DNA of 22,242 nt from JBCCEV01 sp039030125. GTDB taxonomy: Bacteria > Pseudomonadota > Gammaproteobacteria > Ga0077536. Where the stretch lies: assembly GCA_039030125.1 (NCBI GenBank), contig JBCCEV010000063.1, positions 1 through 22,242 on the forward strand, written 5' to 3'. The notes below the pieces were generated by a model. The model saw nothing but the letters and a program-made list of their open reading frames with translations, had not been told where the DNA came from and did no database searches. Positions 15,834-22,242 of the stretch are shown piece by piece. Each line of letters begins with the position of its first letter. The stretch's first letter is position 1. The translations under genes and the position numbers were made by a program.

Positions 15834-17243
15834 CTACGAACGCGCGTCGGCCACCGCATAAAGCTCGCGGCGCTCGGGCACACCTTTAAGGTTAAACGCG
15901 CCGCGAGGGTCAAAATGAAGGCGCGATCCGGCGACCAAATCCTTGACCGTGTTGGAAACCAGGATCTCGCCGGGTTCCGCCGCAGATGCTATCCGCGCAC
16001 CGGTATGCACCGCGATCCCGGCAAGTCCGGAATCAAGCACTTCGCATTCACCAACATGAACGCCGGAGCGCACATCGAGCCCTTGCCGTTTGGCGCCGCC
16101 GCGAATGGCAAGCGCACAGCGGATCGCCCGTGCCGGCCCGTCAAAGCGCGCGAACAGGCCATCGCCAGCGCGATCAATTTCAATCCCTTCATGTGCTTCT
16201 AAAACGGCGCCGCTCATGTCGCGGAAACCACTGAGCACGTCGCGCCATTGGGCGTCGCCCAGCGCGGCAGCGGTCTCGGTGGAACTCACGATATCGACAA
16301 AACACACGGTCGCGAGGACGCGATCATTAACCGGCACATGCGGTTTGCCGGTGACGAACTCTTGGATCTCATCAAGGACCAGATCCGTATTGCCCACCCA
16401 TGCGAAATGATCAACACCGGCGAGTTCGACAAAGCGAGCGCCGGTAATATGCTCAGCCAGATACCGGCCACCTTCAACGCTGATAACCGGGTCATCGCGG
16501 CGGTGAATAACCAACGTCGGCGCGGATATCATCGGCAGGATTTCGCGCACGTCGGTTTCGCCAAGGATTTCAATCAATGACCGCATGCCACCGGGGCTTA
16601 CCGCGTAACGCTCGAAGCGCGCCCATTGTTCAAACATCTCGTCGTTATCAGTAACGCTCGGCGCGAAAATTGCCGCCGTCAAACCGCTTCCCCAATCACT
16701 ATCGATCGCGCGCAGTAAGAGCTGCAACTCAACCGGTTTCGCGCCAAACGGAAAATCCTCGCCCGCAAGCACCCTGGGCGTGGTGCCATACAACACAAGC
16801 CCGGCGGTGCGCTCGGGATAGGTGGCGGCGAACAATGAACACATCGGACCACCTTCGGACAAGCCAAACAAAAACGCCTGTTCGCTGGCGGTGGCATCGA
16901 GCACCGCGCGGACGTCTTCAATGCGCTGCTCAAGAGTTGGCATTCCTTCCATGTGATCGGAAAAACCAGTACCGCGGCGATCCATGACAATCAAACGGGC
17001 GAACGATGACAGGCGCTTTAGAAATGCCGCATAGCTTGGCACTTCCCAGCCGTACTCCACGTGCGAAACCCAGCCTGGAACAAACAGCAAATCAATATCC
17101 CCATCGCCGATAACCTGATAGGCGATACTGCAACCCCCGCTTTTGGCGTAGCGGGTTTTTGTTTGTCCGTCGCCACTTTTCTTGCGGCGAACCGCGGAGA
17201 GAATAAGCTTACCGCGCTGATTCAGCTCATCGTTGTCGACCAT
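15834..17243 (-). CDS. Alpha/beta hydrolase fused to class III nucleotide-cyclase domain
   Basis: A 469-residue fusion. The hydrolase (about 30-300) has PGWVSH, the nucleophile Ser129 in GLSEGG, Asp250/251 (HRRDDPVI) and His279 (GVDHFAW), a complete triad. The cyclase domain (about 307-466) has metal Asp317 (CFVDIVSST) and Asp361 (AGDGLFARFDGPARAIRCALA), then VRSGVHVGECE and AVHTGARIA. The adenine-contacting Lys of canonical cyclases (KxxGDG) is Asp357 here, a variant also seen in related hydrolase-cyclase fusions, so nucleotide specificity is uncertain. The ATG overlaps the stop of the MFS gene (TAATG) with GGGGAG upstream, so translation is coupled. It may sense a transported compound and signal through a cyclic nucleotide; this is inference. 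Confidence 0.93.
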   Translation of the reverse strand: MVDNDELNQRGKLILSAVRRKKSGDGQTKTRYAKSGGCSIAYQVIGDGDIDLLFVPGWVSHVEYGWEVPSYAAFLKRLSSFARLIVMDRRGTGFSDHMEGMPTLEQRIEDVRAVLDATASEQAFLFGLSEGGPMCSLFAATYPERTAGLVLYGTTPRVLAGEDFPFGAKPVELQLLLRAIDSDWGSGLTAAIFAPSVTDNDEMFEQWARFERYAVSPGGMRSLIEILGETDVREILPMISAPTLVIHRRDDPVISVEGGRYLAEHITGARFVELAGVDHFAWVGNTDLVLDEIQEFVTGKPHVPVNDRVLATVCFVDIVSSTETAAALGDAQWRDVLSGFRDMSGAVLEAHEGIEIDRAGDGLFARFDGPARAIRCALAIRGGAKRQGLDVRSGVHVGECEVLDSGLAGIAVHTGARIASAAEPGEILVSNTVKDLVAGSRLHFDPRGAFNLKGVPERRELYAVADARS

Positions 17244-18856
17244 TAAATAATCTCCCCGGCGCGCCGCGCACGATCGACCCGGCTTGCTTCGGTGGCTTCA
17301 ACGCCGCGAGCGGCAAATAACATAAAGATAATCGCGAACAGGTAGCCGATACCGCCACACAGTCCGGCAATCCTGAGCGCCTCGCCCGATTCCATCCCCC
17401 CAGTGCTTAAGGTCGTGCTGATCTGACCGATCGTAAAGGGTCCGAGCGCAAGTCCGATCATGGTGACCACCAAAATATAGGTCGCCGAGGCGGTCGCGCG
17501 TAATCGCGGTACCACCAATTCGTTAGTGAAAGCGATCGCCGGACCAATCCAAAGCGATGAAAAGAGCGTGAAGAAGAAATTTGCGACATACGCAGTTTGC
17601 AAATCAGGCGTAGTGAACACGATGAATCCAAAAGGTGCCGACAACACAGCCGTGATGATGCCGCAGTGCGTGCGCCCCAGGGGCGTGCGCGCTTTTAGCC
17701 AATCGGAAAATATCCCGCCCAAAGTCACACCCAACCAGCCTGCTGTCATGGCGGTGATGCCAATGATTGTGCCGACAGAACTCGCGCTCTCACCATGCAC
17801 CCGAATAAAGTACGGCGGCCCCCAATACGCGCCGCCATAGCCAACGAAGGCACACCAGGCGAAACCAACCATACCGAAGATCAGCGTCGGACATTGATAG
17901 ATGGTTTTAAAGGCAACTTGATCCCTGATCCCCAATCCTTGGACCCATGAAAAAAATGCATAGCAGCCCACCCCCAGAGCAATCCATTGCACCGGAGATC
18001 CGATCGCTACTGCTAAACCCCAAGCCACTAAAGCGATCGTCGAGGCAAGGAGCAAATTGTTGAGCGCCGCGCGAGGACCGCCGTTGGTGTAGAGCGAAAA
18101 CAGCGTGAACGGAGGCAGCACGGCCATCAATTCGCGAGCAAACTCTCGAAATGGCGCAGCATGGGGTTTGGGTGGCGCCAATCCCTCGCTTTGGCCGCGG
18201 GATGGCTCCTTTAAGGTCGCGACCCAAAGTGCCATAAGCAAGCCGGGCGTGCCTACGGCGATGAAAGCAACCTGCCAGCCAACCAGGCCCCATGGCGGAT
18301 CGGTACCCAGCGGGTACAACGCGTTCCATCGATCGACGATCTGGCCGCCGATCAGCATGCCGATGCCAACGCCTAGATAGATGCCGCTGGAGTAAATCGC
18401 CACTGCAGTGGCGCGCATACGCGTTGGAAAATAGTCTCCCAACATCGAGTAGGCTGCGGGGCTTGCGCTCGACTCGCCAATACCGACCCCGATCCGGTAC
18501 GCCGCAAGCGAAACGAAACCTTTCGCGGTGCCCGATAAAACGGTCATCAAACTCCAAAAAAACAGGCCCAACGCAATCATGCTCTTGCGGGTCCAAATGT
18601 CGGCAAGGCGGCCTAGAGGGATCCCGAACACGGCGTAGAACACGGCAAACGCGGTGCCATATAAGAACCCCATCTGGGCGTCGGTCACCCCCAGATCGGC
18701 TTTGATGTCTTCGTTGAGAATGGAGAGGATCTGGCGGTCAATGAAATTAAATACATAGACCAACATCAAGACCGACAGCACATACCAAGAGTAGCGCCCC
18801 CCTACCTGATTGTGCTGCGGGCGTGATGGTTGTGCATTCGACTCAGTGTTCGCCAT
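17243..18856 (-). CDS. MFS transporter, Spinster-like
   Basis: A 537-residue polytopic membrane protein with about 12 hydrophobic segments. The first helix is followed by FNFIDRQILSILNEDIKADLGVTDAQMGFLYG, typical of Spinster-type/Spns-like major facilitator carriers of organic anions. The motif-A loop is GRLADIWTRKS. The region GIGESSASPAAYSMLGDYFP with RATAVAIYSSGIYLGVGIG is well conserved in the group. The ATG at 18856 is chosen because GGGGGGA precedes it; a GTG four codons earlier would also keep the frame. It is followed directly by the coupled hydrolase-cyclase gene and is divergent from the MetE-like gene. Substrate unknown. Confidence 0.92.
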   Translation of the reverse strand: MANTESNAQPSRPQHNQVGGRYSWYVLSVLMLVYVFNFIDRQILSILNEDIKADLGVTDAQMGFLYGTAFAVFYAVFGIPLGRLADIWTRKSMIALGLFFWSLMTVLSGTAKGFVSLAAYRIGVGIGESSASPAAYSMLGDYFPTRMRATAVAIYSSGIYLGVGIGMLIGGQIVDRWNALYPLGTDPPWGLVGWQVAFIAVGTPGLLMALWVATLKEPSRGQSEGLAPPKPHAAPFREFARELMAVLPPFTLFSLYTNGGPRAALNNLLLASTIALVAWGLAVAIGSPVQWIALGVGCYAFFSWVQGLGIRDQVAFKTIYQCPTLIFGMVGFAWCAFVGYGGAYWGPPYFIRVHGESASSVGTIIGITAMTAGWLGVTLGGIFSDWLKARTPLGRTHCGIITAVLSAPFGFIVFTTPDLQTAYVANFFFTLFSSLWIGPAIAFTNELVVPRLRATASATYILVVTMIGLALGPFTIGQISTTLSTGGMESGEALRIAGLCGGIGYLFAIIFMLFAARGVEATEASRVDRARRAGEII

Positions 18857-18993
18857 GCGTCCCCCCACGCACTGCCTGTCTCAGGTTAACGATGCGGCCG
18901 CAGTTGGGCAAGCGATTGGCCCGCGTGTTTGCGCCCAGACGCAAGCGTTGTCATATTGGCCGGCACCGCAACGGGGCAAAATGAGAAGAAGAC

Positions 18994-20160
18994 ATGATCA
19001 ACGCAACAAAAGACAAACCATTAGCGACGACCATTACAGGCTCACTGCCGCGCCCCCATTGGTTCACGCATAACCTTCAGGGGCGGCCCATCTCAACAGC
19101 CTATCTTGGCGACTTTCAGTTCCATGAGCAGTATCACGACGCTGTTTCATGCTGTCTGGCCGATCAACATAGCGCCGGGCTCGATGTCGTGACCGACGGC
19201 GATATGCGTTTCGATATGGATATCGGCGGGCGGGCCTGGTTTGGTTACGTTTACGATCGGATGACCGGCATCGAGGACCCCGCGCTTCGATCGCTGCCAT
19301 TCGGCGGCTCACCGAGGGAAGAACAACCGGGGGATATCTTTCATGAGATCATGGTGACTCGTTTGCCACCCCGGGTAACTGGTCCAGTTGGCGTTGGTAC
19401 GTTGGAATACGACTTCGCCTGGAAGATCGCGCAAGGGCTGTCCGAACGGCCCGTTAAATTCGGCGCCTGCTCGGCGCAGCTCGTCGACATGCTGGTGGTT
19501 AATGAGTACTACAAAGATCGTGCCGAGACGATCATGGCCTTATCCAAGGCCAAAAACGAATCCTACACGGCCCTCGCCGAGGCCGGCTGTCCGATTGTGC
19601 AAATCGAGGAGCCCTGCTTTCACTTTGTCGAAGATGTCGAATGGGAAGTCTCTCCAGAGCTCTACATCGAAGCATTCAATATCGAAGTCGCGGGACTTCG
19701 GGAGAAAACAGAAGTTTGGTGCCACACTTGTTGGGGCAACCCCTTCGCCCAAAACCTGGGATACGGAGCCCGTTATAAACCGGTGCTTCCCTATCTCGAC
19801 CAACTTGATGTCGACGTCATTACCTTCGAGATGAAATATGCGGACTTTCTCGAACTCCACGAAGTCGCCGCCGCGGTTGGCAAAGAGAAGAAGATTGCAC
19901 TTGGGGTGATCTCGCATCGTACGCTCCAGATCGAAACACCTGAGGAAGTCGCCAACGACGTTCGCCGCGCATTGCAAGTCATTGAACCGGAAAGATTGAT
20001 TTTGAGCAGCGACTGCGGATTCGGGCGCCAAGGGATCAGTCGCAAGCATGCCTTCTACAAAATGGTCGCCATGGTCCGCGGCGTCAACATCGTGCGCAAG
20101 GAACTCGGACTGAGTGAAACACCGGTACTCGCGGAGCAGGGCAATCTGGCATTCCTGTAA
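18994..20160 (+). CDS. MetE-like zinc-dependent methyltransferase-family protein (methionine synthase II / epoxyalkane:CoM transferase type)
   Basis: A 388-residue protein of the MetE C-terminal-domain superfamily (COG0620). The zinc site is complete: H244 and C246 in WCHTCWGN, E279 in TFEMKY, and C341 in SSDCGFGRQG. TITGSLPRP near the start and TDGDMRFDM (67-75) are also typical. It corresponds to the catalytic half only, about half the length of full MetE, and lacks the N-terminal domain. Such short proteins activate a thiol on zinc; members include core methionine synthases and epoxyalkane:coenzyme M transferases, so the thiol and substrate cannot be told here. The ATG has AGAAG upstream. 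A GST gene starts three bases after the stop, which argues for work on a thiol or electrophile rather than housekeeping methionine synthesis. Confidence 0.88.
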   Translation: MINATKDKPLATTITGSLPRPHWFTHNLQGRPISTAYLGDFQFHEQYHDAVSCCLADQHSAGLDVVTDGDMRFDMDIGGRAWFGYVYDRMTGIEDPALRSLPFGGSPREEQPGDIFHEIMVTRLPPRVTGPVGVGTLEYDFAWKIAQGLSERPVKFGACSAQLVDMLVVNEYYKDRAETIMALSKAKNESYTALAEAGCPIVQIEEPCFHFVEDVEWEVSPELYIEAFNIEVAGLREKTEVWCHTCWGNPFAQNLGYGARYKPVLPYLDQLDVDVITFEMKYADFLELHEVAAAVGKEKKIALGVISHRTLQIETPEEVANDVRRALQVIEPERLILSSDCGFGRQGISRKHAFYKMVAMVRGVNIVRKELGLSETPVLAEQGNLAFL

Positions 20161-20163
20161 GCA

Positions 20164-20862
20164 ATGGCGGCAATTACTTTCTATACGGCACCAACGGCCA
20201 ACGGCTGGAAGGTCGCGATAGCGCTCGAAGAGCTGGGACTGGACTACGCTGTCGAGTACCTCCACTTCGATCAGAATCAACAAAAGACTCCGGAGTTTTT
20301 AAAACTCAATCCGAATGGTCGGATCCCGGTGATCGTAGATCACGAGAATGCAGATAAGGCGCTGGCGGAATCCGGTGCTATTTTGCTTTACCTCGCAGAG
20401 CGGGAGGGCAAGCTGATGCCCGTGGCGCGCGATGCCTATTTCGAAGCCGTACAGTGGCTGATGTTTCAAATGAGCGCGGTCGGGCCAATGATGGGACAGG
20501 CGATGTTCTTTCAACGGATCGCCGCGCCAAAAGGGATCGTCGATGACTACGCCATCGAGCGCTACGTGACCGAGTCGCGCCGCCTATTGGAAATACTCAA
20601 TGAGCGTCTGGCGGGCCAGCAGTACCTGTGCGGCGAGTATTCGATGGTCGACATCGCGACCTTTCCGTGGGCTCGGGCGTATCGGTGGGCCAACATCGAG
20701 GTCGCGGACCTCACTGCCTTGAACGCCTGGTTCGAACGCGTCGAACATCGTGATGCTGTGCAACGAGGTTTGTGCGTACCGGCGGGCAAACCGCGGGTGT
20801 ACTACAGTGACGATGATTTAGAGGAAGCGACGCAGCGCAATGCCCAGCTCTACGATGCTTAA
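20164..20862 (+). CDS. Glutathione S-transferase, Nu-type (YfcG-like)
   Basis: A 232-residue cytosolic GST. The thioredoxin-fold N-domain has TAPTANGWKV (8-17), where Thr and Asn rather than Tyr/Ser/Cys sit at the usual thiol site. This is typical of Nu-class enzymes, which bind glutathione disulphide and have disulphide-bond oxidoreductase activity. NPNGRIPVI (49-57) holds the cis-Pro. ESGAILLYLAE (69-79) is the glutathione gamma-Glu site. The helical C-domain has YLCGEYSMVDIATFPW. It starts three bases after the MetE-like stop, so the two form an operon. Its stop shares TTAA with the convergent response-regulator stop. Confidence 0.93.
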   Translation: MAAITFYTAPTANGWKVAIALEELGLDYAVEYLHFDQNQQKTPEFLKLNPNGRIPVIVDHENADKALAESGAILLYLAEREGKLMPVARDAYFEAVQWLMFQMSAVGPMMGQAMFFQRIAAPKGIVDDYAIERYVTESRRLLEILNERLAGQQYLCGEYSMVDIATFPWARAYRWANIEVADLTALNAWFERVEHRDAVQRGLCVPAGKPRVYYSDDDLEEATQRNAQLYDA

Positions 20863-21341
20863 TTGGGGGTGATGTCCTCCAGCCGCGCAAGCGCCTCGCG
20901 CTGCGCGGTGGCCAAATCATGAGTGCGTTTTTCGAGCATTAGCTCCAGAAAATCGCGATGGCGTTTCAGCTCCAGGTGGATATTCACCCGCGCACGCACG
21001 ATCGCTGGATTAACCGGTTTGTACATGTAATCGACCGCGCCAATAGACAGCCCGCGCTCCTCGTTGCTTTCGTCGCTTAATTCAGTAATGAAGATAACGG
21101 GAATGCCAGCGGTATTCTCTTGCGCCTTGAGGCGTTCGCATACCTCGAACCCATCCATGCCTGCCATCAGGACATCGAGCAGGATCAAGTCGGGCCGATC
21201 ATCGCGGGCCGCTAATTCGAGGGCGGTGAAACCATCCGTCGCCGCGACAACCGTATGGTGACCCATTAATGCTTCGCCAAGGATCCGGATGTTGGCGGGC
21301 TGGTCGTCGACAATCAAGATTGTCGATTGCGGTTCTGACAT
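20859..21341 (-). CDS. Stand-alone response regulator receiver protein
   Basis: A 160-residue receiver protein. LIVDDQ (9-14) holds the metal-binding Asp12/13. The phospho-acceptor is D56 in LILLDVLMAGMDGFEVC, and Lys108 is in YMYKPV. After the receiver, residues about 118-155 form a charged helix (LELKRHRDFLELMLEKRTHDL) like the signalling linker that joins receivers to HD-GYP, GGDEF or PAS outputs, but no output domain follows. It therefore probably acts by protein contact within a phosphorelay. The gene overlaps the GST stop by four bases, tail to tail, and is divergent from the receiver-Hpt gene at 21427. Confidence 0.93.
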   Translation of the reverse strand: MSEPQSTILIVDDQPANIRILGEALMGHHTVVAATDGFTALELAARDDRPDLILLDVLMAGMDGFEVCERLKAQENTAGIPVIFITELSDESNEERGLSIGAVDYMYKPVNPAIVRARVNIHLELKRHRDFLELMLEKRTHDLATAQREALARLEDITPN

Positions 21342-21371
21342 TGCTCGGGCTGCGTCCTTATGGCAGGTCAG

Positions 21372-21377
21372 TATAAT
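21372..21377 (+). promoter_or_regulatory. Possible -10 box for the receiver-Hpt gene
   Basis: A perfect TATAAT lies 49 bases before the ATG at 21427, in the 85-base spacer between the divergent response-regulator genes. No good -35 box sits 16-18 bases upstream, so an activator or a different sigma factor would be needed if it is real. Confidence 0.3.
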
Positions 21378-21426
21378 GAGGGGCTAGAGAAGCGGGCAAG
21401 CGAACGCGCGCTTAGGGAGGGACCGC

Positions 21427-22242
21427 ATGGCGGGTGACAGGAAGATAAGCGCCGGCACGGCGAACGACATCCCAGATTTTTCTGCCTACCAATTTCTCGT
21501 GGTGGACGATGACCCCATCATCCGCCGCATCGCACTGGAACTCCTCGGAAATACCGGCGCCCAGGTGCACGTCGCTAACGACGGCCGCCATGCATTGACC
21601 ATGCTCCGCGAAGACCTAACAGTGGATGTGGTTTTAATGGACATCGAGATGCCGCATATGAACGGTTACGCGGCCAGTAAAGCAATCCTCACGGAACTCG
21701 GCTCGCAAGCGCCGGTGATCATTGCACTCACCGCACACACGGGGCAGGTGCACATCCAGCAGTGTTTCGACAGCGGAATGCGGGGCTACACGCTGAAACC
21801 CTTTGACCCCGCCTGGCTTTTCTCGGTGCTTGGTCAGGCGCTTGAAATCCCGATGATGTTCAGCGCGTCGGCGCAGACGGTAAAGGCAGACGCCAACCAA
21901 CCGTTGCTACCGCATCAGGTGAATGGGATCTCGATAGCCGACGGTCTGATGCGCGTTGGTCATAACCAACAACTCTATCTAAGTCTGCTGCGCCAATTCA
22001 TCGACGGTCACGGACAGGACGTCGGCAGAATACGCAACGCCTTCATGTCGGGCGATTTCCCTCTGGCAAGGCTTCTGCTACATGGCGTGAGGGGCGTGGC
22101 TAGCAGCATCGGCGCCCACGAAGTCGGGCAACAAGCCATCGAGCTAGACCGCGTGCTGAAAACGCGCGACGTGGACGAATCACTGCACGCGCTTGATGCG
22201 TTCTCCGAAGCGTTAGCGGAGATGATTGGCTCCGCGGTACAC
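21427..22242 (+). CDS. Receiver - Hpt phosphorelay protein, 3' end cut by window
   Basis: An ATG with GGGAGGGA upstream opens a 272-codon frame that runs to the window end without a stop. The receiver domain (about 20-140) has LVVDDDP (24-30), phospho-acceptor D72 (VVLMDIEMPHMNGY), Thr102 and Lys124 (YTLKPF). A linker of about 25 residues leads to a histidine phosphotransfer domain (about 168-272). Its phospho-His is H219 in LLLHGVRGVASSIGAHEV, matching the HxxKG pattern with Arg for Lys. The layout matches the C-terminal half of hybrid histidine kinases such as BarA, but here without a kinase in front. Together with the neighbouring stand-alone receiver it probably shuttles phosphate from a kinase encoded outside the window. 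Further domains may follow beyond the edge. Confidence 0.88.
   Translation, partial: MAGDRKISAGTANDIPDFSAYQFLVVDDDPIIRRIALELLGNTGAQVHVANDGRHALTMLREDLTVDVVLMDIEMPHMNGYAASKAILTELGSQAPVIIALTAHTGQVHIQQCFDSGMRGYTLKPFDPAWLFSVLGQALEIPMMFSASAQTVKADANQPLLPHQVNGISIADGLMRVGHNQQLYLSLLRQFIDGHGQDVGRIRNAFMSGDFPLARLLLHGVRGVASSIGAHEVGQQAIELDRVLKTRDVDESLHALDAFSEALAEMIGSAVH

Noticed and set aside
17907..18596. Minus-strand frame of 229 codons inside the MFS gene
   Set aside because: Arg/His-rich out-of-frame reading of a clear transporter gene.
19540..20283. Minus-strand frame of 247 codons opposite the MetE-like and GST genes
   Set aside because: It spans two well-supported plus-strand genes and has no family motif; an antisense shadow.

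Overview
The window looks like a chromosomal segment of a Gram-negative bacterium, most likely a pseudomonadote (proteobacterium). The reasons are two lipoproteins with classical lipoboxes, mixed ATG/GTG starts, compact operons, and the families present (TfuA/YcaO, Spinster-like MFS, MetE-like, Nu-type GST, response regulator with Hpt). The lineage is an inference. There are 15 supported protein genes, and two of them run off the window ends. I saw no rRNA, tRNA, CRISPR array or insertion sequence. No gene-free gap exceeds about 300 bases.

Left part (1-4324, minus strand): three tightly packed genes for exported proteins. In transcription order these are a lipoprotein with an Ig-like module and a C-terminal peptidoglycan-binding-like repeat, a second lipoprotein with a similar Ig-like module, and a secreted subtilisin-like protease (S8) with an N-terminal peptidoglycan-binding-like repeat. 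The protease is cut by the window start. This block is visibly more AT-rich than the rest. Next come a DUF900-type alpha/beta hydrolase (4566-5630) and an animal-type haem peroxidase (5865-7388), both on the minus strand. A 234-base spacer between them carries nested inverted repeats.

Centre (7616-15763): the most interesting part. An FHA + winged-helix regulator (minus) is divergent from a plus-strand operon made of an unrecognised 388-residue protein, a YcaO enzyme and a TfuA-like protein. YcaO plus TfuA is the pair known to make backbone thioamides. Convergent with the operon, and ending one base from it, is a 1135-residue Ser/Thr kinase - AAA-type ATPase - helical-repeat protein. No small precursor peptide is visible. 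The set reads as a phospho-signalling-controlled peptide or protein backbone-modification system whose substrate is unknown.

Right part (15834-22242): an MFS transporter translationally coupled to an alpha/beta-hydrolase / class III nucleotide-cyclase fusion (minus). Divergent from them is a MetE-like methyltransferase followed by a glutathione S-transferase (plus). Then come a stand-alone response regulator (minus) and a divergent receiver-Hpt protein (plus) that is cut by the window end. The transporter, MetE-like and GST genes suggest uptake and processing of a small, possibly methylated or electrophilic compound. The receiver genes suggest a phosphorelay whose histidine kinase lies outside the window.
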